A stretch of 64,000 nucleotides of DNA from Gimesia chilikensis (GTDB lineage: Bacteria; Planctomycetota; Planctomycetia; Planctomycetales; Planctomycetaceae): positions 124,001-188,000 of the forward strand of contig NZ_VTSR01000020.1 of assembly GCF_008329715.1 (NCBI RefSeq), read 5' to 3'. This document shows positions 1 through 8,454 of the stretch, piece by piece. Position numbers and translations under genes: made by a program. Below the pieces are notes generated by a model. That model did not search any database, was not told the DNA's origin, and worked only from the letters and a program-made list of their open reading frames with translations. Within the stretch, counting starts at the first letter, position 1, and each line of letters starts with the position of its first letter.

Positions 1-76
1 ACAGCAGACCAAAGACTGACCGTCAGCTTCCCGTTGTTCTCTGTCACCCGCAGAAGAATCAGTTTCAAGCAAAACC

Positions 77-2002
77 CTATTTTGAATCCGGCAGCTTCGG
101 CATGACAGGACGGGGTGCTACCAGCTCCCGCTCTTCAGCCGGGGGTGGTGCCGGCAGCTTCACCTGGGCAGGCTGCTCCTTGGGAGTCGCCTGCTTGACC
201 TGTTTTTCCAGACGCTGCTGCTGCTGAACCTCTTTGAGATAATCCTGCAGCAGACGATAGGTGTTCTGAAACTCCTGACGATTCGTAATCATATGATATT
301 GTGAATCGACCTGGACCTGCTGATAGTTGGCGATTACCGCTTCCAGTTCAGCCGGATCGGGAGGTGTGGAACTGGCTTCCAGTCCTTCAGGAAGTGCCAG
401 GTAGTCTTTCCAGGCAGCATCCACGACATCGTCCAGCGACTGGTGTGCTCCCAGCAACTGATATTTCAGTTCGTCACTCTGCAGCTCCTGCTGTGCCAGC
501 TGAGCGACATCCTGCTCGATGCGAACCATATCCCAGACTTCAGAAACTCCATCACTGAAAAACAGGATGACCGTCGATTTATCTTTGGTCAGACTGTCCA
601 GGCCGGTCTCCATGGTGACGGCTTCTTCTTCCCCCACCTTCCAGACCGCACGCTGTTTTGTTTTATCAATCGCCCCCTGGAGAGGCAGAGTGATATTACC
701 TTCTTTATTGAAGTAAGTCCCGGCGATCGCACCATTCTTGCCGACCGCCAGCTGGACTGTGACATTCACGTCCTGGGTCCCCTGAGGAACGATCGCGAAT
801 AACCCGACCGGCATCCACTCTGCTGACTCTTCAGGAGGAGTCACGCTTTCGGCAATCTGATTGGCCTGGGATGCGTAATCGTTAACAGGTGCAATTGGCG
901 TCCCATCATTGTAGATGTAGCCGTCATTGATGGAATAGTTATAGACGACGGGTGTCAGATTGTTGTAACCGCACCAGGAAACCAGACCACCGTAAGTAGC
1001 CCAGATCCAGGGACGGTAACCGTATCTGCGATAATGGTAGTAAGGATAGTATCCGTAACCGCGGCGATATCGACTATAGCCGTAACCGTATCCATAGCCG
1101 ATTCCGAATCCGTAGCCTGTCCGGTAACCGGACCAGTAACCAGGATTATAACGATAGGATCTGCTGGCGTAGCCAGTATGACCGCGGCCACGATTGTAGT
1201 TTCGTCCTGAACTTAATCCGGTACCGCCATGTCCGGCATGATGATGTCCGCCGGAACGTAAACCAGGATTACTGTGTCGATGCTGACTGCCAAAGCCAGA
1301 CTGAATTCCACCACGGCTATAACCGGTGGCTCCCCGGTAATATTGATCGGTTCTGCCGTGACGACTTCCCCCCGAACTTAATCCGCTGATGTTGCTTCCC
1401 CGGCGGGATCCGAAATCCTGAACCGACGAGCGGGAACGGTTGGAAGCGGAAGAACCGGATCGGTTGCGACTGCCGGAATGCAATCCCGGATTACCGGTCA
1501 CACTGCGTTGTCCCCGCGAAATGGAATTACGGGGAGAATTCTGCGATCTGCCGGAAGCAGAGGAACCGGAATGACCGGGACGCATTGTGGTATGACTGGA
1601 GCGTCCCGAAGAACTGCCGAATGACTGATTGAAGGATCGCGAAGGAGCACTGTGTCGACTGCTGCCTGAACCGCGAAAGGAACTTGAGTTCGAACGTGAG
1701 AATGAACGCCCGGGAGATGACATTGAGCGGGACGATCCGCTACGCTGGCTACTCCCCCGAGAGATGCTGCCCCGGGAAATACTCCCTCGGGAAATGCTCC
1801 CTCGCGAGCTACTGCCGCGGGACATGCTTCCGCGATGGCTTCCCCCTCCGGAAAATCCACCCCGGTGTCCGCCACCGCCTCCGCCACTTCGATGACCACC
1901 GCCGCCTCCGCCGCCGCGACCACCCCGTTGGGCGAAACTATCGACTTCGCTGACGCATAACATCGTCAGCAACACTAAGAACGTGATTGATATCTTTTTC
2001 AT
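77..2002 (-). CDS. Exported Gly/Ser/Arg-rich basic protein with C-terminal beta-rich domain
   Basis: I do not recognise a named family. The start is placed at 2002 rather than an upstream in-frame ATG because AGGTGA lies just upstream and the protein then opens with a signal peptide (MKKISITFLVLL..., likely cleavage after about residue 24). The mature N-terminal half is a low-complexity, strongly basic region with RG, SRGS and HRGG repeats, followed by a Tyr/Gly/Arg-rich stretch. A hydrophobic patch with Trp residues comes next. After that a more ordinary domain (about residues 400-510) has alternating hydrophobic residues, suggesting beta structure. The last 130 residues are Gln/Glu/Pro rich. 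The length is 641 aa. A surface, polymer-binding or nucleic-acid-binding role is possible from composition only. It is transcribed away from the small lipoprotein gene at 2674. Confidence 0.8.
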   Translation of the reverse strand: MKKISITFLVLLTMLCVSEVDSFAQRGGRGGGGGGGHRSGGGGGGHRGGFSGGGSHRGSMSRGSSSRGSISRGSISRGSISRGSSQRSGSSRSMSSPGRSFSRSNSSSFRGSGSSRHSAPSRSFNQSFGSSSGRSSHTTMRPGHSGSSASGRSQNSPRNSISRGQRSVTGNPGLHSGSRNRSGSSASNRSRSSVQDFGSRRGSNISGLSSGGSRHGRTDQYYRGATGYSRGGIQSGFGSQHRHSNPGLRSGGHHHAGHGGTGLSSGRNYNRGRGHTGYASRSYRYNPGYWSGYRTGYGFGIGYGYGYGYSRYRRGYGYYPYYHYRRYGYRPWIWATYGGLVSWCGYNNLTPVVYNYSINDGYIYNDGTPIAPVNDYASQANQIAESVTPPEESAEWMPVGLFAIVPQGTQDVNVTVQLAVGKNGAIAGTYFNKEGNITLPLQGAIDKTKQRAVWKVGEEEAVTMETGLDSLTKDKSTVILFFSDGVSEVWDMVRIEQDVAQLAQQELQSDELKYQLLGAHQSLDDVVDAAWKDYLALPEGLEASSTPPDPAELEAVIANYQQVQVDSQYHMITNRQEFQNTYRLLQDYLKEVQQQQRLEKQVKQATPKEQPAQVKLPAPPPAEERELVAPRPVMPKLPDSK

Positions 2003-2673
2003 TGAGTTCACCTGACCGACCACGAAGGTGAAAGCCCCCATGCATCGTCCTGATAATATTTCTATGCGAAAAAGCGGACAGGTTTCCTACCTGACATCCG
2101 AGCCCGTTAAGCATAAAGAGAGAGAAAACTGATCAGGCAGATATCTCGCCGTCAGTATCCAGACAGACGTACTGAGACTGTAACCGTCTATGGTTATTAT
2201 CTCTGGTGTTCAGGTGGGGTAGGAAGCAGAGATAAAATTTTATAGCAGCGCAGACAGCACAAACTACTGTTTTCAACTGACTCAGCGACTTCGCATCCTG
2301 CTGGAATGCTGCCGAATCTCAATGGCCCGTATATCTGTCACAATAGGAATCGGGGTTGTAAAAGTCAATAACTGCCTGTCCGCAACAGATCTACCGTCAG
2401 GCATCAACCAAAGTGCATGGGTCAGGAATCGCTCTTTATTTCATGCGTTCCAGGCCCGTTCCAGAAGCAAATATTCACGTTTTTAAAAAATTCATCATTT
2501 CTTTGGAATAAACGGGAATCAATGGGCCTCTTACAGGCAGCAGGGACCGATTGGGCCCTGTCTGACGCACGAGACACATTACCGGGTTTCTTTCATATCA
2601 TGGAACTGGCCCCGGTCTGCAGGCCTCTCATCCCTGCGGATCTGTTATTGAATCGAGAATTTGGAGAACTGAG
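2003..2673. other. Intergenic region between divergent genes
   Basis: This 670-bp gap must hold the promoters of the divergent genes starting at 2002 (minus) and 2674 (plus). I see no convincing gene, tRNA or repeat. A plus-strand open frame from 2417 to 2677 has no protein-like character and runs into the lipoprotein start. Confidence 0.5.
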
Positions 2674-2946
2674 ATGAAATCACTGTCGACACTTTTCACC
2701 ATGCTGGCCCTGACCCTGTTCTTTGTTGGTTGTGGCAAAACTGAAACTACCCCCAACGAAACTCCTGCTCCCGCAGAAACGCCTGCTGAAACTCCAGCAG
2801 AAACTCCTGCTGCTCCTGAAGGGGAAGCTGCTGCACCAGAAGGTGATGCCGCTAAGCCAGAAGAAGCTGCTGCCAAACCAGAAGAAGCTGCTGCTAAGCC
2901 AGAAGAGGCCAAACCAGAAGCCAAGCCAGAAGAAAAGAAACCCTAA
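2674..2946 (+). CDS. Small Pro/Glu/Ala-rich lipoprotein
   Basis: A 90-aa protein with a type II signal peptide: a short positive start, a hydrophobic core and the lipobox FVGC, so Cys19 would be lipidated. The rest is low complexity, with repeats of AETP followed by KPEEAAA, and no globular domain. GGAG lies just upstream of the ATG. Such acidic/Pro-rich tails are common on planctomycete lipoproteins and probably act as extended spacers at the envelope. The specific function is unknown. The gene is followed closely by a strong terminator shared with the convergent folD. Confidence 0.8.
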   Translation: MKSLSTLFTMLALTLFFVGCGKTETTPNETPAPAETPAETPAETPAAPEGEAAAPEGDAAKPEEAAAKPEEAAAKPEEAKPEAKPEEKKP

Positions 2947-2978
2947 GCTCTGGCATGTCATTTATGATGACGACACAA

Positions 2979-3012
2979 AAAAAGCTCTCCTGATCTGTCA
3001 GGAGAGCTTTTT
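2979..3012. terminator. Bidirectional intrinsic terminator
   Basis: A perfect 15-bp stem (arms 2979-2993 and 2998-3012) with a 4-nt loop TCTG and A/T tracts on both outer sides. It lies between the convergent lipoprotein gene (ends 2946) and folD (ends 3034) and can serve both strands. Confidence 0.9.
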
Positions 3013-3033
3013 GTTTTGGTTGTTATACTCAGT

Positions 3034-3912
3034 TTAGTTTGCAGCTGCGTTGCCACTCAGAATGCGGGCTGCGGTCAGCGTATTTTTCAGCAGCATGGCA
3101 ATGGTCATCGGTCCGACACCCCCTGGAACCGGGGTAATCGCAGACGCGACCTCTTTGACACCTGCAAATTCCACATCGCCTACCAGCTTATCATCCACGC
3201 GGTTAATGCCCACATCAATGACAATTGCACCCGGCTTGACCATGTCGGCGGTTACGAATTCAGGCTGACCGATGGCGGCAATGATAATATCTGCCGACTT
3301 CACGATCTCTTTCAGATTCTGTGTGCGGCTGTGACAGATCGTCACCGTGGCATCGGCCCCCATGCCCCGCTGAATGAGTAACATGGCCATCGGCTTCCCG
3401 ACGATTTCACTCCGTCCCAGGATGACGGCATGTTTGCCTGCGGTCTCCATCTTTGTCGAGAGGATCATCTGCTGAATGCCGTAGGGCGTACAGGGCAGAT
3501 AACGGGGACGCCCCTGCACGATCAGACCCACATTTTCCGGATGAAAGGCGTCCACATCCTTGAGCGGATCGACCACATCCAGAATGGCTGTCTCATTGAT
3601 GTGCTTCGGCAGCGGCAGCTGTACCAGGATGCCGTGTACACCGGGATCGGCATTGAGCTCTTTGACCAGGGTCAGCAGTTCTGCTTCGGTGGTTTCGGCA
3701 GGCAGCCGTTTTAAGGTGCTTTCGATACCGGCTTTTTCACAGGCCCGCTGCTTGTTACGGACATAAACGGCGCTGGCGGGATCATCGCCTACCAGTACCG
3801 CTGTGAGGTGCGGGACGACCTGCGTTGCTGATTTCAGCTCTGCGACTTCCTGTGCGATCTGTTCCCGAAATGTCGCCGCCAGTGCTTTGCCGTCAATAAT
3901 TTCTGCTGACAC
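3034..3912 (-). CDS. folD: Bifunctional methylenetetrahydrofolate dehydrogenase/methenyl-THF cyclohydrolase
   Basis: FolD interconverts 5,10-methylene-THF and 10-formyl-THF in the cytoplasm, using NADP+. The sequence shows the family hallmarks: the VQLPLPKHI motif in the catalytic domain, the GRSEIVGKP nucleotide-binding segment and the C-terminal PGGVGPMTIAMLL signature. I start the gene at a GTG (3912), preceded by AAGGA, giving 292 aa, the usual FolD length. An ATG 36 codons further upstream would add a non-homologous extension and overlap the end of pgpA. The gene is transcribed from the same strand as pgpA, 68 bp downstream of it, so the two may be co-transcribed. Confidence 0.95.
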   Translation of the reverse strand: MSAEIIDGKALAATFREQIAQEVAELKSATQVVPHLTAVLVGDDPASAVYVRNKQRACEKAGIESTLKRLPAETTEAELLTLVKELNADPGVHGILVQLPLPKHINETAILDVVDPLKDVDAFHPENVGLIVQGRPRYLPCTPYGIQQMILSTKMETAGKHAVILGRSEIVGKPMAMLLIQRGMGADATVTICHSRTQNLKEIVKSADIIIAAIGQPEFVTADMVKPGAIVIDVGINRVDDKLVGDVEFAGVKEVASAITPVPGGVGPMTIAMLLKNTLTAARILSGNAAAN

Positions 3913-3980
3913 CCTGTCATTTCCTTGTTCAAGAGGGGTTAATTTCCATCCGCTCACAACATAACGAATCGTCTGATAAT

Positions 3981-4472
3981 CTAAAACCACCCCAAAAGAA
4001 TTAATGTGACGTAAAGGCAAATCGCGGCGTAGATGGCTGCGACATAGTCGTCAGCCATGATTCCCCAGCCCCCGTGGATGCGGTCAAAATATCGAACCGG
4101 CCAGGGCTTCCAGATGTCAAACAGACGGAACCAGAGAAAGGCAAACAGGGAAACCCAGAGAAAGTCAGCAGATAACGGTCGGTGAAAGACAGGCAGCATG
4201 ACTACCGTGAAGGCCCCGATCTCATCGATGACAATCTCACCCGGATCTTCTTTCCCCAAAAGCCGCGAACCCTGTTCACAGAGATAGACGCCGAGCAGGA
4301 AAATCAGCAGAGAGACCACCAGATAGACGGGTAGTGACAATTCCAGCCAGAACAGTCCCAGCACCAGAACCGGTCCCAGCAGACTTCCGAATGTTCCGGG
4401 AGCTTTGGGAGCCAGCCCTGTACCCAGCCCTCGTGCGAGGAGCAAAATCGTAACGTTTTTGAAATTTCTCAT
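3981..4472 (-). CDS. pgpA: Phosphatidylglycerophosphatase A
   Basis: PgpA dephosphorylates phosphatidylglycerophosphate to phosphatidylglycerol at the inner membrane. The 163-aa protein carries the N-terminal GTGLAPKAPGTFGSL motif and the acidic segment DPGEIVIDEIGAF, both typical of the family. It has three to four hydrophobic segments (roughly residues 30-45, 50-65, 85-105 and 140-160). The start at 4472 begins directly at the conserved N-terminus. folD lies downstream on the same strand. No functional link between the two is implied. Confidence 0.92.
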   Translation of the reverse strand: MRNFKNVTILLLARGLGTGLAPKAPGTFGSLLGPVLVLGLFWLELSLPVYLVVSLLIFLLGVYLCEQGSRLLGKEDPGEIVIDEIGAFTVVMLPVFHRPLSADFLWVSLFAFLWFRLFDIWKPWPVRYFDRIHGGWGIMADDYVAAIYAAICLYVTLILLGWF

Positions 4473-4797
4473 TTATGGTAATTGACCAGGCAGCCGATTC
4501 TCTGTGTTGCGTAATCGGAAAAATGTCACTATTCAAGATAATCTAAAGCGTTTATACTTTAAACAGGAGTGATTTTCCCGGGGTACATATAGACAGTCAA
4601 CACAAACCAATGCGTTGATTCCAAAGCGGGAGCATCTCGTAACTCGAAGGCAGCCCGTCATTTCCTGTATCGATCGTACCCTGATAGCCGAAAATTTCCA
4701 GTAAGACTCAACGAAACCTACCCTGCCATTTTGAGTCGCTTCTTGTGAAGAACGATTCGGGATGGCTCCTCGATTACATCAATCAGGATTGATCAAT
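4473..4797. other. Divergent promoter region of pgpA and cysI
   Basis: This 325-bp gap separates the divergently transcribed pgpA and sulfite reductase genes. It holds A/T-rich stretches near 4540-4565 that could contain promoters. I could not assign a regulator site or riboswitch here, including no recognisable Cys-rich leader peptide. Confidence 0.4.
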
Positions 4798-6519
4798 ATG
4801 ACATCCCCCGAAGGCCCCAAGCTTTCCAAGCTCGAATCTCTCAAAGAAGGCAGCCATCAGCTGCGCGGAACCATTGCTGAAGAACTGCTCAACGAAAGCG
4901 ACCAGTTTTCCGGCGATTCGCTGCAACTCCTGAAGCATCACGGTACCTACCAGCAGGACGATCGTGACCTGAGAAAAGCCAAAAATCCGGACGGGACTCC
5001 CAAAGGCAAGTCATACAGCTGCATGATCCGAACCCGCGTGCCGGGTGGTAAGGTCACCTCGGATCAGTTCCTGGCCGAACTGGATCTGTGTGACAAATAC
5101 GGCGACGGAACCGTGCGTCTGACCACACGTCAGGGCTTCCAGCTGCACGGCGTGATCAAAGGCAACCTGCGGGCCGCCATCAAGGGGATCAACGAAACCA
5201 AACTGACGACCCTGGCCGCCTGTGGTGATGTGAACCGCAACGTGATGGCCTGCCCGGCTCCTTACAAGAATAACCAGGTCTTCGACGCGATGCAGAACAT
5301 GGCGTATGCCATCGCCGAACACCTGCGTCCCAAAACAACCGCCTACTTCGATCTGTGGATTACCGACGAAGATGGCAACAAAACCAACGAAGCGGAATTC
5401 CAGCCGGTAGAAGAGCCGATTTACGGCAAGACCTACCTGCCCCGTAAGTTCAAGATCGGTATCGCTCTGCCGGAAGATAACTGCGTCGACATCTTCACCC
5501 AGGATATCGGCCTGCTGGGCATTGTCGAAAGCGATGAAATCGTCGGCTACAACTTCTACGTCGGCGGCGGAATGGGAGTCACTCCCAGTAAGAAAGACAC
5601 CTATCCCGCGCTGGGCAAGCTGCTCGGCTTTGTGCCCAACGATCAGGTTCTGGCAGTCGCCGAAGCAGTCGTGAAAGTCCAGCGGGACTTCGGAAACCGG
5701 GAAGACCGGAAACGGGCCCGTATGAAGTACCTGGTGGACGATCTGGGAATCGAGAAATTCCGCGAAAAGGTTGCTGAATACTTCGGTTCTGAAATCGCAG
5801 CCCCACGCGACGTGGAAGTGACCGGCATTGACGATCACATGGGCTGGCATGAGCAGGGGGATGGCAAGCTGTTCCTCGGCGTGAACATCGAAAACGGTCG
5901 TATCAAAGACGATGGCGACCTGCGGATTAAATCCGGCCTGCGGAAGATCCTCGAAACCTACAAACTGGATTCCCGGATCACCGCGAAGCAGAGTGTCATC
6001 TTCTGTGATATTGATCCCGCCGACAAGCAGGGGATCGAACAGATCCTGGCTGATCATGGTATGAAACGGGCTGAGGAACTGACCCTCATCCGTCGCTTCT
6101 CAATGGCCTGTCCGGCACTGCCCATGTGTGGCCTTTCGATTACAGAATCCGAACGGGTCATGCCTGATCTGATTACCGAATTCGAAGAAGAACTGGCGCG
6201 CCTCGGCCTGCAGGATGAGCGAATTTCGGTCAACATGACCGGCTGCCCGAATGGCTGTGCCCGTCCTTATGTTCCGGATATCGGACTGGTCGGTAAAGCG
6301 GTCGGCAAGTATACGGTCTTCCTGGGTGGAAACTCGCTGGGGAACCGGCTGGCCTTCATTTATGATGACCTCGTTCCACTGGAAGAAGTCACCAGCCGCC
6401 TGTCACCCGTGCTGGAATTCTTCAAGGAAGAACGTCAGCCCGGCGAAGCCTTTGGTGATTTCTGCCATCGGATGGGTAAAGAAACCCTGCAGGAAAAAGC
6501 GGGCCTGGCAGCCAAATAA
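4798..6519 (+). CDS. cysI: Assimilatory sulfite reductase hemoprotein (siroheme/4Fe-4S)
   Basis: The enzyme reduces sulfite to sulfide with six electrons in sulfate assimilation. The 573-aa protein has the two-fold sulfite/nitrite reductase architecture. Near the N-terminus is the motif LRGTIAEELL, then HHGTYQQDDRD and RTRVPGG as in CysI. The siroheme/4Fe-4S cysteines are Cys438 and Cys444 (CPALPMC) and Cys483 and Cys487 (TGCPNGC). I chose the ATG at 4798 because the conserved N-terminus starts there and AGGA lies upstream. An in-frame ATG at 4762 would add 12 residues. No flavoprotein subunit (cysJ) is adjacent, so the electron donor (ferredoxin or a distant CysJ) cannot be told. A nitrite reductase role is less likely given the CysI-like N-terminus. 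Confidence 0.88.
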   Translation: MTSPEGPKLSKLESLKEGSHQLRGTIAEELLNESDQFSGDSLQLLKHHGTYQQDDRDLRKAKNPDGTPKGKSYSCMIRTRVPGGKVTSDQFLAELDLCDKYGDGTVRLTTRQGFQLHGVIKGNLRAAIKGINETKLTTLAACGDVNRNVMACPAPYKNNQVFDAMQNMAYAIAEHLRPKTTAYFDLWITDEDGNKTNEAEFQPVEEPIYGKTYLPRKFKIGIALPEDNCVDIFTQDIGLLGIVESDEIVGYNFYVGGGMGVTPSKKDTYPALGKLLGFVPNDQVLAVAEAVVKVQRDFGNREDRKRARMKYLVDDLGIEKFREKVAEYFGSEIAAPRDVEVTGIDDHMGWHEQGDGKLFLGVNIENGRIKDDGDLRIKSGLRKILETYKLDSRITAKQSVIFCDIDPADKQGIEQILADHGMKRAEELTLIRRFSMACPALPMCGLSITESERVMPDLITEFEEELARLGLQDERISVNMTGCPNGCARPYVPDIGLVGKAVGKYTVFLGGNSLGNRLAFIYDDLVPLEEVTSRLSPVLEFFKEERQPGEAFGDFCHRMGKETLQEKAGLAAK

Positions 6520-6601
6520 TTCTGCAGGAATTGTCTGTTTGAATATGAACCTTCCGGCAGGCAGGCTGTCTTTCATTTTGACAAAATCAATCCGTAACGG
6601 G

Positions 6602-6630
6602 TTGACCCTGTCTGACCGCGCGGGTAGATT
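6602..6630 (+). promoter_or_regulatory. Candidate sigma-70-type promoter for the leuA leader
   Basis: TTGACC (6602-6607) and TAGATT (6625-6630) are separated by 17 bp, which predicts transcription starting near 6637. This would give a leader of roughly 265 nt before leuA, containing the leader peptide and attenuator described below. Confidence 0.5.
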
Positions 6631-6690
6631 ATCTGCAACAGACAGCCGCTAAGGCTGCTGAAAACCGGAAATTAAGAGTATTAACGACAA

Positions 6691-6756
6691 ATGCGAAATT
6701 ACAATCTCCTAAACCTGAACCTGCTACGAAGCCTGCTGCTACCAGCCAGGTCTTAG
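6691..6756 (+). CDS. Leucine-rich leader peptide of leuA (LeuL-like)
   Basis: A 21-codon frame starts MRNYN and contains eight leucines, including the runs LL, LL and LLL, before TAG at 6754-6756. It lies 144 bp upstream of leuA and ends inside one arm of the alternative RNA stems of the attenuator. The Leu codons (CTC, CTA, CTG) are packed between about 6706 and 6741. The peptide itself would have no function. The role inferred from classical amino-acid attenuation is that ribosome stalling at Leu codons during leucine shortage blocks the early stem and lets leuA be transcribed. The ribosome binding site is weak (AAGAG with long spacing). No homology search was possible. Confidence 0.75.
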   Translation: MRNYNLLNLNLLRSLLLPARS

Positions 6757-6802
6757 GTTCTTTGTACGATTGTAAATCAAAATACAGTGAAACCCTGAGA
6801 CC
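6708..6802 (+). promoter_or_regulatory. leuA attenuator: alternative stems 1:2 and 2:3
   Basis: Segment 1 (6708-6716, CCTAAACCT) can pair with segment 2 (6748-6757, AGGTCTTAGG) with one bulged base, closing a loop that contains most Leu codons. Segment 2 (6749-6757) can instead pair with segment 3 (6794-6802, CCTGAGACC), nine pairs including one G-U. Segment 3 overlaps the 5' arm of the terminator at 6790-6820. This is the mutually exclusive arrangement of a translation-controlled attenuator: a stalled ribosome covers segment 1 and favours 2:3 (read-through), while a ribosome at the stop codon covers segment 2 and favours termination. Confidence 0.75.
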
Positions 6803-6823
6803 AGATCGGCCTCAGGGTTTTTT
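6790..6823 (+). terminator. Attenuator terminator upstream of leuA
   Basis: A 10-bp stem AAACCCTGAG/CTCAGGGTTT (arms 6790-6799 and 6811-6820) with an 11-nt loop and a run of six T, 78 bp before the leuA start. Its 5' arm overlaps the antiterminator segment 3. It could also end read-through from cysI, but its placement after the Leu-rich leader peptide favours an attenuator. Confidence 0.88.
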
Positions 6824-6900
6824 ATTTTCCCCACTGGTACTATTCTGGTCTCTCAACAGCGTCCCTCAGCGGGGCGTCAACCGATTCATGGAGCAAACCA

Positions 6901-8424
6901 ATGTCCAATGACACAGTAAAAATCTTTGACACCACCTTGAGAGACGGTGAACAGTCGCCCGGTTGCAGTATGACAACCTCGGAAAAGTTGAAAGTGGCCA
7001 AAGAACTGGTCGCGCTGGGCGTCGATATCATTGAAGCCGGTTTTCCCATCGCTTCGCCCGGCGATTTCGATGCGGTCCGAAAGATTGCCAACCAGTTCGG
7101 TGATCAGACCACCATCTGCGGCCTCGCCCGCTGTCGTAAGGAAGACATTGACCGGGCCTGGGAAGCGTTGAAAGAAGCCAAAAACTCCCGGATCCACGTC
7201 TTTTTAGCCACCAGTTCGATTCATCGCGAACACAAGCTCAAGATGAGCAAGGAACAGATCATCGAAACCGCTGTGGAGATGGTCAAACGGGCCCGCGATT
7301 ACTGTCCGGATATCGAATTCTCTCCGGAAGATGCCGCCCGAACCGAGAAAGACTTCCTCTGTGAAGTGGTCGAGCGGGCCATCGAAGCGGGGGCCTCCAC
7401 AGTTAACATTCCCGATACAGTCGGCTATGCGACTCCCGCGCATTTCCATGATGTGATCACCACGTTAAAGAAGAATGTCTCCAACATCGATCAGGCGATT
7501 ATCAGCACCCACTGTCATAACGACCTGGGACTCGCCGTCGCCAACAGCCTGGCCGCAGTCGAAGCAGGCGCGCGACAGATCGAATGCACGATCAACGGCC
7601 TGGGAGAACGGGCCGGTAACTGTGCGCTCGAAGAAGTCGTCATGGCGTTGAAAACCCGTGCCGACTACTATGGCGTGAATACGAACATCAATACGAAACG
7701 TCTTTACCCCATCAGTCATCTCGTCTCCACCGTCACCGGCATGGCCGTCCAGCGGAACAAAGCGATTGTCGGCAAGAACGCCTTCGCTCATGAAGCGGGA
7801 ATCCACCAGCATGGCGTGCTGCAGGAACGGACCACCTACGAAATCATGTCTCCCGAAGACGTGGGTTACGTGGGAACGAATCTGGTGCTCGGCAAACACA
7901 GTGGCCGGCACGCTTTCCGGGATCGTGTTCAATCGCTCGGACACACGCTCGATGACGCGACGTTTGAGCGGATCTTCAACGAGTTCATCACCCTGGCCGA
8001 TAAGAAGAAAGAGATCTACGACTCAGACATTGTTGCTCTGATCGAAAACCAGGTCTCCGATACACCGGAAAAATGGTCCATCGCCCGTTTCCATACCTCC
8101 GCCGGCACCGGTACCATCGCAACGGCGACGATCGAGCTCGCCGACGAAGATGGTAAAATCCACTGTGATGCTGCTACCGGCGATGGTCCTGTCGATGCCG
8201 TGTTCCGTGCTTTGGAACGCATTACCGGCATCTCGGCGGTACTGGAACAGTATCACGTCGGCAGTGTTTCCAGCGGTAAGGACGCCCAGGGCGAGGTTCG
8301 CGTCGAAGTTCGCATTAACGGCGAGATGTTTACCGGGCGCAGCGTCAGCACCGATATCATCGAGTCCAGTGCGAAAGCATACCTGCAGGCGATCAACAAA
8401 GCCGTTGGTCGTGGGGAAAACTGA
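6901..8424 (+). CDS. leuA: 2-isopropylmalate synthase
   Basis: LeuA condenses acetyl-CoA with 2-oxoisovalerate, the first committed step of leucine synthesis. The 507-aa length is that of the long bacterial form. The N-terminal TIM-barrel carries FDTTLRDGEQSPG (about residues 9-21). The metal-binding HCHNDLG lies near residue 203. A C-terminal LeuA regulatory domain (about 365-507) would bind leucine for feedback inhibition. GGAG sits eight bases before the ATG. Upstream lies a promoter, Leu-rich leader peptide and terminator with alternative stems, so control by attenuation in addition to allostery is likely. The downstream membrane-protein gene follows after 30 bp and may be co-transcribed. 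Confidence 0.95.
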   Translation: MSNDTVKIFDTTLRDGEQSPGCSMTTSEKLKVAKELVALGVDIIEAGFPIASPGDFDAVRKIANQFGDQTTICGLARCRKEDIDRAWEALKEAKNSRIHVFLATSSIHREHKLKMSKEQIIETAVEMVKRARDYCPDIEFSPEDAARTEKDFLCEVVERAIEAGASTVNIPDTVGYATPAHFHDVITTLKKNVSNIDQAIISTHCHNDLGLAVANSLAAVEAGARQIECTINGLGERAGNCALEEVVMALKTRADYYGVNTNINTKRLYPISHLVSTVTGMAVQRNKAIVGKNAFAHEAGIHQHGVLQERTTYEIMSPEDVGYVGTNLVLGKHSGRHAFRDRVQSLGHTLDDATFERIFNEFITLADKKKEIYDSDIVALIENQVSDTPEKWSIARFHTSAGTGTIATATIELADEDGKIHCDAATGDGPVDAVFRALERITGISAVLEQYHVGSVSSGKDAQGEVRVEVRINGEMFTGRSVSTDIIESSAKAYLQAINKAVGRGEN

Positions 8425-8454
8425 AAACCGACCTGAATTCGAACTGAGTCAGTA

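Noticed and set aside
2417-2677. Plus-strand frame of 86 codons before the small lipoprotein
   Set aside because: No ribosome binding site and no protein-like pattern; runs into the lipoprotein start.
3913-4020. N-terminal extension of folD to an upstream ATG
   Set aside because: Would overlap pgpA by 40 bp and add 36 non-homologous residues; the GTG at 3912 has AAGGA upstream.
5011-6057. Long minus-strand frame of 348 codons antisense to cysI
   Set aside because: Same artefact; the plus strand encodes the siroheme cysteines.
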